DNA of 64,000 bases from Castor canadensis (GCF_047511655.1 NC_133387.1:20330353-20394352), one strand, 5' to 3'; counted from the stretch's first letter, positions 46,046 through 57,965 are shown. Notes: generated by a model from the sequence alone, not told the origin. Program-made: numbers and translations.

Positions 46046-49000
46046 CTAATGTCCACATATGAGGGAGAACATACGATTTTTGGTCTTTTGAGCCAGGCTA
46101 ACCTCACTCAGAATGATGTTCTCCAATTCCATCCATTTACCAGCGAATGATAACATTTCGTTCTTCTTCATGGCTGCATAAAATTCCATTGTGTATAGAT
46201 ACCACATTTTCATAATCCATTCGTCAGTGCTGGGACATCTTGGCTGTTTCCATAACTTGGCTATTGTGAATAGTGCCGCAATAAACATGGATGTGCAGGT
46301 GCCTCTGGAGTAACAGTCTTTTGGGTATATCCCCAAGAGTGGTATTGCTGGATCAAATGGTAGATCGATGTCCATCTTTTTAAGTAGCCTCCAAATTTTT
46401 TTCCAGAGTGGTTGTACTAGTCTACATTCCCACCAACAGTGTAAAAGGGTTCCTTTTTCCCCGCATCCTCGCCAACACCTGTTGTTGGTGGTGTTGCTGA
46501 TGATGGCTATTCTAACAGGGGTGAGGTGGAATCTTAGTGTGGTTTTAATTTGCATTTCCTTTATTGCTAGAGATGGTGAGCATTTTTTCATGTGTTTTCT
46601 GGCCATTTGAATTTCTTCTTTTGAGAAAGTTCTGTTTAGTTCACTTGCCCATTTCTTTATTGGTTCATTAGTTTTGGGAGAATTTAGTTTTTTAAGTTCC
46701 CTGTATATTCTGGTTATCAGTCCTTTGTCTGATGTATAATTGGCAAATATTTTCTCCCACTCTGTGGGTGTTCTCTTCAGTTTAGAGACCATTTCTTTTG
46801 ATGAACAGAAGCTTTTTAGTTTTATGAGGTCCCATTTATCTATGCTATCTCTTAGTTGCTGTGCTGCTGGGGTTTCATTGAGAAAGTTTTTACCTATACC
46901 TACTAACTCCAGAGTATTTCCTACTCTTTCTTGTATCAACTTAAGAGTTTGGGGTCTGATATTAAGATCCTTGATCCATTTTGAGTTAATCTTGGTATAG
47001 GGTGATATACATGGATCTAGTTTCAGTTTTTTGCAGACTGCTAACCAGTTTTCCCAGCAGTTTTTGTTGAAGAGGCTGCTATTTCTCCATCGTATATTTT
47101 TAGCTCCTTTGTCAAAGATAAGTTGCTCATAGTTGTGTGGCTTCATATCTGGATCCTCTATTCTGTTCCACTGGTCTTCATGTCTGTTTTTGTGCCAGTA
47201 CCATGCTGTTTTTATTGTTATTGCTTTGTAATATAGTTTGAAGTCAGGTATTGTGATACCTCCTGCATTGTTCTTTTGACTGAGTATTGCCTTGGCTATT
47301 CGTGGCCTCTTGTGTTTCCATATAAATTTCGCAGTAGATTTTTCAATCTCTTTAATGAATGTCATTGGAATTTTGATGGGAATTGCATTAAACATGTAGA
47401 TTACTTTGGGGAGTATCGACATTTTTACTATGTTGATTCTACCAATCCATGAGCATGGGAGATCTCTCCACTTTCTATAGTCTTCCTCAATCTCTTTCTT
47501 CAGAAGTGTATAGTTTTCCTTGTAGAGGTCTTTCACATCTTTTGTTAGGTTTACACCTAGGTATTTGATTTTTTTTGAGGCTATTGTAAATGGAATTGTT
47601 TTCATACATTCTTTTTCCGTTTGCTCATTGTTAGTGTATAGAAATGCTAATGATTTTTCTATGTTGATTTTATATCCTGCTACTTTGCTATAGCTATTGA
47701 TGATGTCTAGAAGCTTCTGAGTAGAGTTTTTTGGGTCTTTAAGGTATAGGATCATGTCGTCTGCAAATAGGGATATTTTGACAGTTTCTTTACCTATTTG
47801 TATTCCTTTTATTCCTTCTTCTTGCCTAATTGCTCTGGCTAGGAATTCCAGTACTATGTTGAATAGGAGTGGAGATAGTGGGCATCCTTGTCTGGTTCCT
47901 GATTTTAGAGGGAACGGTTTTAATTTTTCTCCGTTAAGTATAATGCTGGCTGTAGGTTTGTCATATATAGCTTTTATAATGTTGAGGAACTTTCCTTCTA
48001 TTCCTAGTTTTCTTAGAGCTTTTATCATGAAATGATGTTGGATCTTATCAAAGGCTTTTTCTGCGTCTATTGAGATGATCAAGTGGTTTTTGTCTTTGCT
48101 TCTGTTAATGTGGTTTATTACGTTTATTGATTTTCGTATGTTGAACCACCCCTGCATCCCTGGGATGAAGCCTACCTGGTCGTGGTGGATAATCTTTTTG
48201 ATGTGTTGCTGAATTCGGTTTGCCATTATTTTGTTGAGGATTTTTGCATCAATGTTCATTAAGGAGATTGGCCTATAGTTCTCCTTTTTGGAGGTGTCTT
48301 TGCCTGGTTTTGGGATAAGTGTAATAGTGGCTTCATAAAATGTGTTAGGCAGTTTTCCTTCCCTTTCTATTTCATGGAACAGTTTAAGGAGGGTTGGTAT
48401 CAGTTCTTCTTTAAAGGTCTGATAGAATTCAGCAGAGAATCCATCAGGTCCTGGACTTTTCTTTTTGGGGAGACTCTTGATTGCTGCTTCAATTTCATTT
48501 TGTGTTATAGGTCTATTCAGGTGATTAATTTCCTCTTGGTTCAGTTTTGGATGATCATATGTATCTAGAAATCTGTCCATTTCTTTTAGATTTTCAAATT
48601 TATTTGAATATAGGTTCTCAAAGTAGTCTCTGATGATTTCCTGGATTTCCATGGTGTTTGTTGTTATCTCCCCTTTTGCATTCCTGATTCTACTAATTTG
48701 GGTTTTTTCTCTCCTCATTTTAGTCAGGTTTGCCAGGGGTCTATCGATCTTGTTTATTTTTTCAAAGAACCAACTTTTTGTTTCATTAATTCTTTGTATG
48801 GTTTTTTTGGTTTCTATTTCGTTGATTTCAGCTCTTATTTTTATTATTTCTCTCCTTCTATTTGTTTTGGGATTTGCTTGTTCTTGTTTTTCTAGGAGTT
48901 TGAGATGTATCATTAGGTCATTGATTTGGGATCTTTCAATCTTTTTAATATATGCACTCATGGCTATAAACTTTCCTCTCAAGACTGCCTTAGCTGTGTC

Positions 49001-49864
49001 CCATAGGTTCCGGTAGGTTGTGTTTTCATTTTCATTGACTTCTAGGAACTTTTTAATTTCCTCTTTTATTGCATCGATGATCCATTCTTCATTAAGTAAT
49101 GAGTTATTTAGTTTCCAGCTGTTTGCATGTTTTTTGTCTTTACTTTTGTTGTTGAGTTCTACTTTTACTGCATTGTGGTCAGATAGTATGCACGGTATTA
49201 TTTCTATTTTCTTATATTTGCTGAGGCTTGCTTTGTGCCCTAGGATATGATCTATTTTGGAGAAGGTTCCATGGGCTGCTGAGAAGAATGTATATTGTGT
49301 AGAGGTTGGATGAAATGTTCTATAGACATCTACTAGGTCCACTTGATCTATTGCATATTTTAGATCTTGGATTTCTTTATTGAGTTTTTGTTTGGATGAC
49401 CTATCTATTGATGATAATGGAGTGTTAAAGTCTCCCACAACCACTGTGTTGGCGTTTATATATGCTTTTAGGTCTTTTAGGGTATGTTTGATGAAATTGG
49501 GTGCGTTGACATTGGGTGCGTACAGATTGATGATTATTATTTCCTTTTGGTCTATTTCCCCTTTTATTAGTATGGAATGTCCTTCTTTGTCTCGTTTGAT
49601 CAATGTAGGTTTGAAGTCTACTTTGTCAGAGATAAGTATTGCTACTCCTGCTTGTTTTCGGGGGCCATTAGCTTGGTAAATCTTCTTCCAGCCTTTCATC
49701 CTAAGCATATGCTTATTTCTGTCGGTGAGATGAGTCTCCTGTGAGCAACAAATTGTTGGATCTTCTTTTTTAATCCATTTTGTCAAACGGTGTCTTTTGA
49801 TGGGTGAATTAAGTCCATTGACATTAAGTGTTAGTACTGATAGGTATGTGGTGATTCCTGCCAT
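46046..49864 (-). CDS. LINE-1 ORF2p, endonuclease/reverse transcriptase, 1272 aa, intact
   Basis: Performs target-primed reverse transcription. The apurinic-type endonuclease carries N14, E43 (QETHL), Y115, D145/N147 (GDFNTPL) and the SDH motif near residues 228-230, matching human L1 numbering. The reverse transcriptase has [15 protein letters not shown], the [20 protein letters not shown] block and the catalytic FADD near residue 700. The C-terminal zinc knuckle [18 protein letters not shown] is complete. Length 1272 aa compares with 1275 in human L1. No internal stop or frameshift. It ends FSLICGH. Translation is probably by unconventional reinitiation after ORF1, as in other L1s. Confidence 0.95.
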   Translation of the reverse strand: MAGITTYLSVLTLNVNGLNSPIKRHRLTKWIKKEDPTICCSQETHLTDRNKHMLRMKGWKKIYQANGPRKQAGVAILISDKVDFKPTLIKRDKEGHSILIKGEIDQKEIIIINLYAPNVNAPNFIKHTLKDLKAYINANTVVVGDFNTPLSSIDRSSKQKLNKEIQDLKYAIDQVDLVDVYRTFHPTSTQYTFFSAAHGTFSKIDHILGHKASLSKYKKIEIIPCILSDHNAVKVELNNKSKDKKHANSWKLNNSLLNEEWIIDAIKEEIKKFLEVNENENTTYRNLWDTAKAVLRGKFIAMSAYIKKIERSQINDLMIHLKLLEKQEQANPKTNRRREIIKIRAEINEIETKKTIQRINETKSWFFEKINKIDRPLANLTKMRREKTQISRIRNAKGEITTNTMEIQEIIRDYFENLYSNKFENLKEMDRFLDTYDHPKLNQEEINHLNRPITQNEIEAAIKSLPKKKSPGPDGFSAEFYQTFKEELIPTLLKLFHEIEREGKLPNTFYEATITLIPKPGKDTSKKENYRPISLMNIDAKILNKIMANRIQQHIKKIIHHDQVGFIPGMQGWFNIRKSINVINHINRSKDKNHLIISIDAEKAFDKIQHHFMIKALRKLGIEGKFLNIIKAIYDKPTASIILNGEKLKPFPLKSGTRQGCPLSPLLFNIVLEFLARAIRQEEGIKGIQIGKETVKISLFADDMILYLKDPKNSTQKLLDIINSYSKVAGYKINIEKSLAFLYTNNEQTEKECMKTIPFTIASKKIKYLGVNLTKDVKDLYKENYTLLKKEIEEDYRKWRDLPCSWIGRINIVKMSILPKVIYMFNAIPIKIPMTFIKEIEKSTAKFIWKHKRPRIAKAILSQKNNAGGITIPDFKLYYKAITIKTAWYWHKNRHEDQWNRIEDPDMKPHNYEQLIFDKGAKNIRWRNSSLFNKNCWENWLAVCKKLKLDPCISPYTKINSKWIKDLNIRPQTLKLIQERVGNTLELVGIGKNFLNETPAAQQLRDSIDKWDLIKLKSFCSSKEMVSKLKRTPTEWEKIFANYTSDKGLITRIYRELKKLNSPKTNEPIKKWASELNRTFSKEEIQMARKHMKKCSPSLAIKEMQIKTTLRFHLTPVRIAIISNTTNNRCWRGCGEKGTLLHCWWECRLVQPLWKKIWRLLKKMDIDLPFDPAIPLLGIYPKDCYSRGTCTSMFIAALFTIAKLWKQPRCPSTDEWIMKMWYLYTMEFYAAMKKNEMLSFAGKWMELENIILSEVSLAQKTKNRMFSLICGH

Positions 49865-49914
49865 TTAGTTATCTTAGTTGTTTGAAGGTTTGATTGTGTG
49901 TACCTAACTTGATG

Positions 49915-51117
49915 TTACTCTCTACTGTCTTGCTTTTTCTTATCCTGTGGTTTGGTGCTGCCTGCCTTTTCATGGTTAAGTTGGGTGTCACTTTCTGTGT
50001 GCAGGATCCCTTGCAGAATCTTTTGTAATGGTGGCTTTGTGGTCACATATTGTTTTAGTTTCTGCTTATCATGGAAGACTTTTATTGCTCCATCTATTTT
50101 GAATGATAGCTTTGCTGGGTAGAGTATCCTGGGGTTGAAGTTATTTTCATTCAGTGCCCGGAAGATCTCACCCCACGCTCTTCTTGCTTTTAATGTTTCT
50201 GTTGAGAAGTCTGCTGTGATTTTGATGGGTTTACCTTTGTATGTTACTTGTTTTTTCTCTCTTGCAGCCTTCAATATTCTTTCCTTAGTTTCTGAACTTG
50301 TTGTTTTAATGATGATATGTCGTGGAGTAGTTCTATTTTGATCTGGTCTGTTTGGTGTCCTGGAGGCCTCTTGCATTTGTATGGGAATATCTTTCTCTAG
50401 ATTTGGGAAATTTTCCATTATTATTTTGTTGAATATATTACGCATTCCCTTCGCTTGCACCTCTTCTCCTTCTTCGATGCCCATGATTCTCAAGTTTGGT
50501 CTTTTGATGGAGTCGGTGAGTTCTTGCATTTTCTTTTCACAGGTCTTGAGTTGTTTAATTAATAGTTCTTCGGTTTTTCCTTTAATTACCATTTCATCTT
50601 CAAGTTCTGAGATTCTGTCTTCTGTTTGTTCTATTCTGCTGGATTGGCTTTCCGTTTTGTTTTGCAGTTCTGTTTCGTTCTTTTTTCTGAGGTTTTCCAT
50701 ATCCTGGCTGTTTTCTTCTTTATTGTTGTCTATTTTTGTCCTGAGTTCATTTATCCATTTATTCATTGTGTTCTCTCTTTCACTTTGGTGTTTATACAGT
50801 GCTTCTATGGTTTCCTTTATTTCTTCTTTTGCTTTTTCAAATTCTCTATTTTTATTGTCTTGGAATTTCTTGAGTGTCTCCTGTACATTTTGGTTGACCC
50901 TATCCAGTATCATCTCTATAAAATTCTCATTGAGTACTTGTAGTATGTCTTCTTTTAAATTATTCTTGTAGGCTTCATTGGGTCCTTTGGCATAGTTTAT
51001 CTTCATTTTGTTGGAGTCTGGCTCTGAGTTTCTGTTCTCTTCATTCCCCTCTGGTTCCTGTACTAATTTTTTGCTGTGGGGAAACTGGTTTCCTTGTTTT
51101 TTCTGTCTTCCTGTCAT
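49915..51117 (-). CDS. LINE-1 ORF1p, RNA-binding chaperone, 400 aa, intact
   Basis: Cytoplasmic trimeric nucleic-acid chaperone that coats LINE-1 RNA. I start at the ATG giving MTGRQKKQGNQFPHSKK; the frame is open for 60 more codons upstream, but that part is hydrophobic, unlike ORF1p, and lies in the 5' UTR. The N-terminal third is polar. Residues about 60-190 are a long charged coiled coil (KKFQDNKNREFEKAKEEIKE). The RRM begins near RPNLRIMGIEEGEE and the C-terminal domain includes RTPNRPDQNRTTPRH and the motif KGKPIKITADFS. It is longer than human ORF1p (338 aa), mostly in the coiled-coil region. It ends 50 bp before ORF2. Confidence 0.93.
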   Translation of the reverse strand: MTGRQKKQGNQFPHSKKLVQEPEGNEENRNSEPDSNKMKINYAKGPNEAYKNNLKEDILQVLNENFIEMILDRVNQNVQETLKKFQDNKNREFEKAKEEIKETIEALYKHQSERENTMNKWINELRTKIDNNKEENSQDMENLRKKNETELQNKTESQSSRIEQTEDRISELEDEMVIKGKTEELLIKQLKTCEKKMQELTDSIKRPNLRIMGIEEGEEVQAKGMRNIFNKIIMENFPNLEKDIPIQMQEASRTPNRPDQNRTTPRHIIIKTTSSETKERILKAAREKKQVTYKGKPIKITADFSTETLKARRAWGEIFRALNENNFNPRILYPAKLSFKIDGAIKVFHDKQKLKQYVTTKPPLQKILQGILHTESDTQLNHEKAGSTKPQDKKKQDSRE

Positions 51118-52556
51118 TGTCCTTGGTGTTGTTACTGTCCCTGTACTGTGTGTAATTAAGTATCTTCTAGCTTGTAATAATAACAATGGTAATATTGAGA
51201 ACGGAAGAGTGAGCTGAGATGGAAAGCAAGAAGTTAAAGAAAAGGGGAAAACAAATATACAGACAAGAGGGAGAAAGCAGAACAAGGTATCAGACAAGAG
51301 AGTTTCAAAGGTATAAACAGGGAGTGTTAGTGTACTAATCGACAGTAAGCTGAACAGACAATAGAGAGACAGAGAGAGGATTGAAAATCAAAGATAAAAA
51401 AAATAAAAAATAAGTATATGAAAGTAATATCTATTTATAAAAATGAATTAAAATAAAATGGAAAATAGGAAATTAAAAAAAAAAAAAAAAAACCAAAAAA
51501 CTTCCAAGTTTATATGCAATGCAATTTCAGTCTTAATAATTTGGATGTCCGTCTTAATCTCCAGTCCTGGAGTTGGTGCCTCAGATGTTGTTCTGTAGTT
51601 GTCTCATCAAAGGGGATGCATAAAGTAGAACAAAACTACACTCACACACACACAGAAGAAAAAATTTAAAAAAAAAGCCCCACCAAGTGTCCCCAGTTCA
51701 AATGCAATAGTTTCAGTAAGTTTTTCGGCTTGCAGGTGTAATTCGGTTGTTCTCTCATCAAAGGTAGGGAGAAAAAGAAAAAAAAAGCGTCTGGAGGCAG
51801 TTCTGAGAGTGGTATCTGCAACTGTGGCTTGCCTGCCTGCTGCTCTCAGCCTGTAGCTGGCGGCGTTATTTATGCAGATCTCTGGGGTGAGCTTAGCACT
51901 CACCTGGTCCCACAGGCTTTGTTTGCTCAGAGTTCTCCTGTGCGGGGGAGGGGGGCCTCTGCTACAGGCTTTTCCCTTTCCAAGCACTGGGAAAGGCGAC
52001 ACTGCCCCGCGTTGTCAGGCCTGCGTGTTTATTTACAGTTCACGTGGGAAGTGGGTCTTCCCTCCTCTCACAAGCGTCCCTGCTCCTGGTTGCTGGGCGC
52101 GCCCCGCTCTCGCCAGAGCCTCTCCGGCCCGCCAGGCTCGTTTATTTACAGTCCCGGGAAGGAGTCCCTTCCCCCAATCTTCAGCGCTCAGGGCGCCCCA
52201 CCCTCTTTCCAGCGTGTCTTAACTGTTCTTATTGCTTAGTACTCAGTTTCTCTTTTTTTCCCGGGTGGAGGTCAGTCTGTCCAGGGGGCTATGCTGCTCT
52301 GGCCCAGGCTTGTCTGTGGGGGAACCGCGGTACCGCGAAGCTCACCTGGTCCGCGTCTTCCCGAGCCGTATGGGCGCCGGCCACTGGCGGCCCCGGGGGC
52401 CTCCTCGGTTCTCCGTTTAACGTGAAGTGGAGATTCTCTGCGCTGGCTGGAGATGTGGAGGAGTCAAAGTTATGCCTTTTCTCGGTGATTATGCCTGCAA
52501 AGTGTGTCTCCAGCGTCTCTCCAAGATTTCACTATAGGAGGCTCGCTTTCTGCTTC
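51118..52556 (-). promoter_or_regulatory. LINE-1 5' UTR / internal promoter region
   Basis: About 1.4 kb upstream of ORF1 in the intact LINE-1. The stretch 52060-52420 is notably GC- and CpG-rich compared with its AT-rich surroundings, as is typical for the internal promoter of a young LINE-1. The older element at 32.6-39 kb aligns to most of this region but has lost most CpGs. Confidence 0.6.
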
Positions 52557-52571
52557 AAGAAGTAAGTTTTA

Positions 52572-53017
52572 AATCCTTGCCTGTGTGCTTGGCTTCAAGT
52601 TTACTGTTAAAATGGAATTAAGTTACAAACTTTTAGAGAGTGACAATTTCAGCAGAATTATCTTTGCTATAGGATATTAACTGTTCATAATACATGAAGC
52701 AAAGCTGAAAGACAGAGAAGATGCACCCTTAGGATTTAAATCTGAATATAAGAAATGAATGGAAAGATTTCTTTTCCTGAGATCACTTTCCCTCTGAGAG
52801 CTCAAGCAAAAATAAGAAAAGGGTTTAAGAACTCCAGAGCCCTTAGGACCAGCTCCACCTTCTTACCACAAAATGAAAGGTAGAAGATCTGAAAGAGCCA
52901 CTTTTTCTGGAGTTACATAATCTGGGAAAAAGTAAGAGAAGGAAAGAAGGAAATTATTTTGGTGGATGTGGAAATTTAATGCTTCAGGAAGAGTCAAAGT
53001 TTTTAACTTTACCAACT
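52572..53017. other. Intergenic, right flank of the intact LINE-1
   Basis: Unique-looking sequence between the LINE-1 target duplication and the next SINE. Nothing recognised. Confidence 0.5.
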
Positions 53018-53224
53018 TTTTTTTTTTTTTTTGTGCTACTGGGGTTTAAACTCAGGACCTACACCTTGAGCCACGCCACCAGCCCTTTTTTTTTTTAATG
53101 GGTTTTTTTCCGAGATAAGGTCTTGAGAACTATTAGGCCTGGGCTGGCTTTGGTCCTGGATCCTCCTGATCCCTGCCTTCTGAGTAGCTGGGGTTACAGA
53201 CGTGAGCCACTGGCACCCAGCTCT
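53018..53224 (-). mobile_element. Composite SINE, minus
   Basis: GTGCTACTGGGGTTTAAACT, CTTGAGCCACGCCACCAGCC, GAGTAGCTGGGGTTACAGAC. Confidence 0.88.
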
Positions 53225-53904
53225 TTTTCTGTACTTTTAATAAAATACTTGGTATGTGATTTATGCTGAAGATTACTTGTGCATGATGTGGGTGTCACTT
53301 TTTTTTCCCCACAACTGAAACCAGAAAAAGAGAAAAAGTGAGCTAGTCCTGTGAATATTTTGATTCTCATTAGCCCAACTAAGACTCCACAGCCCTGCTT
53401 GATAGGAGAACGCAGACAATGTGTCTTGGACAGACAGGAAGAACAGCCCCAAATCCAAAGAAAGAATGAGGACAGTGCATATAAAAATCATGGTGTTGGG
53501 AACTCAGCCAAGCTCCCATTGGTAAAGATTGGATTTGGAGATGGTAGTGGTACCACAGGGAACCAGTCCATTCATTTGTTAATAGAGCTTATTCAAAACA
53601 TGGAAATTCATAACTGTCTGACATATATGTAGAGATTAAAGTTTATAATGTTATCAAGGCAATAAAACCTAATCCCAGGTGATTTTTATTTTTATAGAAA
53701 CTGAAAGGTAACCCCTGTGCATTATTGAGTGTTGCATTGTACAGAAATAAGTAAGAACGGTAAATAAAAACTCACTATTGTATAAAATTTTAAGTATAAA
53801 AAGTTATTTTGAATTCTGTTAGTGCTATATAAGGCAGGAAGACCACTGTCTATAGTCACAGGGAGTGCCCTGGCAAAGCTCTTGGCCTTCCTGTGTACCG
53901 TTTT

Positions 53905-53975
53905 TCCCCTCTTGCTGGGTATTGAGTATAGGACCTTGCACATGTAACACTGAACTATATTGCTAGCACCTCTGT
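53905..53975 (-). mobile_element. ID-like SINE fragment
   Basis: CTGGGTATTGAGTATAGGAC then CACATGTAACACTGAACTAT and TTGCTAGCACC; diverged reverse complement of an ID-like unit. Confidence 0.55.
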
Positions 53976-54267
53976 ATACTTTTGAAAACATTAGTTACCT
54001 TCTAAACACAGTATAGATACAGTATTGTTTTTCTGTCCTTCCGAGTTTCAGCATTACTTTTGTAGTATACTAATTGTCTCAGAATTACTCACAACAATTT
54101 TCTAACTCAGTTTAATTTATTCACATTTTTTTCTAGTTAGCATTTTTTCCTTTTTTACAAAGCGATTTCATAAAGAAGGAAGATATTGTTGATTTTTAAA
54201 AATATGCAGCACATTACAAAATGAATTTTTAAAAAGAATATTATTTATTTCCCAAATCATTTCTTTT

Positions 54268-54358
54268 TTCTTTTTCTTTTTGTGACACTGGGGTTTAAAG
54301 TCAAGGCTTCACACTTGCTAGGCAGGTGCTCTTAGCACTTGAGCCATTCCACCAGCCT
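54268..54358 (-). mobile_element. ID-like SINE with target duplication
   Basis: GTGACACTGGGGTTTAAAGT, CTTGCTAGGCAGGTGCTC and TGAGCCATTCCACCAGCC. Flanked by the 14-bp perfect duplication AAATCATTTCTTTT (54254-54267 and 54359-54372). Confidence 0.9.
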
Positions 54359-54783
54359 AAATCATTTCTTTTCAATTCAGCTAGAAATGTAGTTGGTTTT
54401 CTTATTTTTTTTAACTAGCTAATTCCTTTTTTTGCCCTTTTAAGATCATTGCAGAAAAAATATTTCTGAACAGTTATAGGGATACTACAAAGAACTTTTT
54501 TTACTGAGTAATTTGATATAAATTTGCCGACATGATACCAAATTCCCTCAGATCATTTGTGTGTAATTCTTCCAAAGACTATATCAATCATTGCATTGCA
54601 GCCATTGAAATAAGGAAGTTAATCTTAATATATTACCGTCATTTCATTTCAAACCCTGTTCAAGTTTGGTCAGTTGCTTCAATAATGTCCTTCAGAGCCA
54701 AAGGATCCAGTTTAGGATGAAATGTTGCATTAATTTATCATGTATTTTTAACATTTCTCACTCTGTATCAATTCTACACTCCT

Positions 54784-54816
54784 GGGGGTGTAGCTCAGGG
54801 GTAGAATATTTGACTG
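54784..54816 (+). mobile_element. ID-derived 33-bp insertion without tail
   Basis: GGGGGTGTAGCTCAGGGGTA then GAATATTTGACTG, the 5' part of an ID/tRNA-like unit. Flanked by a 15-bp duplication with one mismatch (54769-54783 and 54817-54831). Confidence 0.7.
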
Positions 54817-55034
54817 CAATTCCACACTCCTTGTTTGACTTTCATGATTTTGAATATTTTAAAGATTACAAACCACTAATTTCTTTGAATTGTTCTCATT
54901 ATGAATTTGTCTGTTGCCTGGTGTTTCAACTTGTTATTCATCTTTAACAGAGATATTATTTATCTGAAACTGGCTTCATCCTATTGCAGTCTATCAAGCA
55001 ATACACAATTTCAATTGTCCTGTTATTGACAATG

Positions 55035-55595
55035 CTAAGTTGATTATGATAGGCAGAATTTTAAGACCCTATACCTTGACACATATGGTTATCTCCATGA
55101 TCATTCTGTTATACGGTAAAAGGATGACTATCCCAGTGAGCCTAACCTAAACTAATCAGCCCTTTAAAGCAGAGTGAGTTCTCTTGCTAGTAAAACAAGA
55201 AAAGTCAAAGAGATTTTAAGAGTGGCAGGGACTCACCTCCAGGGAGATGAAGACTTTGGAGAAAGAACTGTAATTGGCTTCTAGGATTGGAGGGTGTCCA
55301 CTAACTGACAGCCAGCAAGGAATCAAGGCCCAGGGCCCTGCAGCTGCAAGGAACTAAACTCTTCCAAAACCCTAAATGAGATCGGAATGTGGTTCCTTTC
55401 CTGCAGCTTCCAGTGAGAATCCAGCTTGGCTGGAACCTTAATTCCTGCCCTGGGGAGATCCTAAGAACTGGGAGAACCCAGTTGAGCCCACCTGGACTTC
55501 TGATTTAGAATATTTTTAGATCATAAATGATTTTTTCCCATGCTGTACAGTGTATGATAATTCATCATGCAGCAATAGGAAACTAGCACGAGTAG
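55035..55595 (+). mobile_element. MLT1-type LTR
   Basis: Starts near ATAGGCAGAATTTTAAGACC and ends CAGCAATAGGAAACTAGCAC, with internal GGGAGATGAAGACTTTGGAG; same class as the 29.6 kb element but more diverged. Confidence 0.65.
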
Positions 55596-55749
55596 TCTCT
55601 GTCTGACACATGCACTGTAGAGTAACACTTTCCATGTGGCAGTGAACAAGCATTTTGTGAAGAGGCATTTGGGACTCAGCAAATACTCTGTTCCTCATCA
55701 GATGTTTACCTACTAGTTTAAACATCATTTGATGTTTTTCTTTGGTTTG

Positions 55750-55856
55750 TTTGCTTGTTGAGACTGGGCTGTAGCCCGATCTGTCCTTGAACTCACTACG
55801 TAGCCCAGGCTGATCTTATCTCCTACCTTACCCTCCTGAGAACTGGGATTAATTGC
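55750..55856 (-). mobile_element. B1-like SINE
   Basis: TTGAACTCACTACGTAGCCC followed by AGGCTGATCTTATCTCCTAC; reverse complement of B1. Confidence 0.75.
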
Positions 55857-56884
55857 TAATATGATAGCCAAAATGGTGATTTTCTAATTCTATCAACTTT
55901 CCTACATTTATTAGCTGACTAAATACTTGAGGAAAAGCTTTTCATTCTCCTCATTTATTTATTCCTTGCAATGTGGTCTCATAAATTCCTTTTTTATTCA
56001 TTGGGTTATTATCCACGATTGTTAGTATTAATTAAGAGTTTTTATTTAAATTCCTGAGATATACATATCTACCATCAGCTGCTTTTGGAAAGAAAAAAAA
56101 TATGGTTTGCCCTACCTTCTCTTTCTATGTCACTTTCAGTATAGATGGTTCTCCCATAAACAGAAGTATACAAGTAAGGGATCAGGTGATTAAGTCAGAT
56201 CCATCTAATGAATTTCTATCTTAAAGTCAGTTGGTTTAGAACATTACAAACCTTCTTAATGTACAATGTAATAAAGCCATGCAAGTACAATCTTATATTT
56301 ATAAATTCTGCCTACACTCAAGAGAAGGGGATTTTATAAGAATGAGGGCCGTTGGATTTTATCTTAGAATTCTGTTTACTACATCTACCATGGGGCAAGG
56401 GATGGCTATGAATCCTAGGAAGACTATCATGTCCACCACAGGGCCTGGATCTGAAAAAGAAAATGGCTATACTAGATTGATAAGGGTCTAGTATACTCTT
56501 CCAGTTATATCAAGGAACTGGGGTCCTTTCATAGGTGCAAAAAATGTCAATTGTGGGACTAAATTGCAAGAGGCATGGATCCCCATCACAGTACAGAGGG
56601 CACAAGTGCAATGCAAAGGCATGGTGCAGGAAGCTATAAACACATGTAGACATGGTTAAACAAATATCACCTTGGATACAATATCACAGAGTTCCAGAGG
56701 CAGGAAAAATGAATACATAAATGAACAAACTGGCTTTTAAGAAAAGTAAGACCTAGATATGTTTTCAGATGATGTCAAGTGATGCTATTTTAGCTACTCA
56801 GGTAGCAAATGAATATAAAAGTAAGTTCTGATCAAAATATCCACAAATATATTCTCACAAATACTGGGCATAGTAATGTGTCAA
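55857..56884. other. Intergenic, left of the duplicated block
   Basis: No gene or clear repeat recognised; alignment to the first block starts in the MLT1 LTR that follows. Confidence 0.5.
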
Positions 56885-57290
56885 ATATTACTTGAATAGT
56901 GTCTCCAAAAAATCCATGTCTACTCAGAACCTCAGAAGATAATCTTATTTGAAGAAAGTTTCTTCAAAGATGTAGTTAGTTAAATGAAGATATGAGGATG
57001 CTGGTATAGGGTGAGTCATGAATTCAGTGACTGGTGTCCTTAAAAGCACATTACAGAGAGGCAGAGGGAGATATGAGAACAGGTACAAGGCAAGAACCCC
57101 AAAGATTTCTAGTAGCCCCCAGAAGTTAAGAAGAGGGAGAGAAGGATTCTTCATGAGAGCCTTAAAAACAGAGAATGACCCTGTTGTCTCCTTGTTTTGG
57201 AATTCTAGCCTCTAGAAATGTGAGGAATGAATTGCTGATGTTTTAAGACACTTGGTGTGTGGTAATTTTCTATAGCATCTCTAGGAAAAC
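56885..57290 (+). mobile_element. MLT1-type LTR at the start of the duplicated block (copy 2)
   Basis: Includes TTCAAAGATGTAGTTAGTTA and the tail ATGTTTTAAGACACTTGGTG with CTAGGAAAACTAATAGAG. Its 3' end corresponds to 85-215 in the first block, so it predates the tandem duplication. Confidence 0.65.
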
Positions 57291-57965
57291 TAATAGAGAT
57301 AATAAAAATTGAAATAATCTGAGTATCTTTGTTCCTGGGAAGAGAGCAAGGATATAAACTCTGCCTATCAATAAACATAGAGAAGTCATTATCTATCATT
57401 AATCTTCAGTATTTTCCCAAAGTTGAAGCCCTAGGGTAAACTTTATCTAAGACAGTTAAAGGCCTCTAGGAGACTGACTCTAGGCCATCTTTGCCCCAGA
57501 TTCGGTTACCTGAGCTATCATCATCTCTGGTTTATTGACAGTGCTGTGGCCATTTTCTGTCCAGTTTCTCTGGCTTTCTGAAAGCTGTGCCCTGGAAGAA
57601 AAGAGATTCTGGGACTATGGCCCATAATCAAGCTCCATTCTACTCACACTTAGAAGGAATTGCTAATGGAGGAATGCACCTATTTCTTGTATGGCATAGA
57701 ATAAACAGAATTGAAGAGAGAATATATTAGTGGTCCTTCAATTCCTATCTAATTTTTCACTATTAGATTCTAAAAAGGATAGAAGTAAAAATTTGCCGAT
57801 TAAGGTTGATATTTTCTATGTTATTCATTATTCCAAAATAATTATCTCATTCTAGTTTAAGAGTATGGTACATTCTTTGAAATGGATGATTACGTATAGA
57901 TTCCTTCAAGGAATTTCTTCAGATTTAGGTGAGTACACATGGGGTATAACAATTAAGATGTCCAG

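Larger units (their letters stand above)
45537..52556 (-). mobile_element. Full-length young LINE-1 with intact ORF1 and ORF2
   Basis: About 7.0 kb, minus strand. It is flanked by a perfect 15-bp target-site duplication AAGAAGTAAGTTTTA (45522-45536 and 52557-52571). Order in sense: 5' UTR (52556-51118), ORF1 (51117-49915), a 50-bp spacer, ORF2 (49864-46046), a 3' UTR with a G-rich polypurine tract (about 45600-45670), and an A-rich tail at 45537-45562. The duplication begins with A residues after T residues in sense orientation, as expected for TTTT/AA endonuclease cleavage. No frame disruption was seen. It lies intergenic between the two AKR1B copies. Confidence 0.95.

Noticed and set aside
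46368-51217. Many plus-strand open frames antisense to the LINE-1 ORFs
   Set aside because: Shadows of ORF1 and ORF2 in other frames; they are hydrophobic and low-complexity and the same shadows recur in the dead copy at 33-38 kb.
51118-51297. 60-codon upstream extension of LINE-1 ORF1
   Set aside because: Hydrophobic, unlike any ORF1p N-terminus, and located in the 5' UTR. The family-like start is the internal ATG at 51117.
54783-54816. Possible tRNA gene (GTAGCTCAGGGGTAGAA resembles a D-arm/A-box)
   Set aside because: No anticodon arm, B-box or acceptor pairing follows; it is a truncated ID-like SINE piece.
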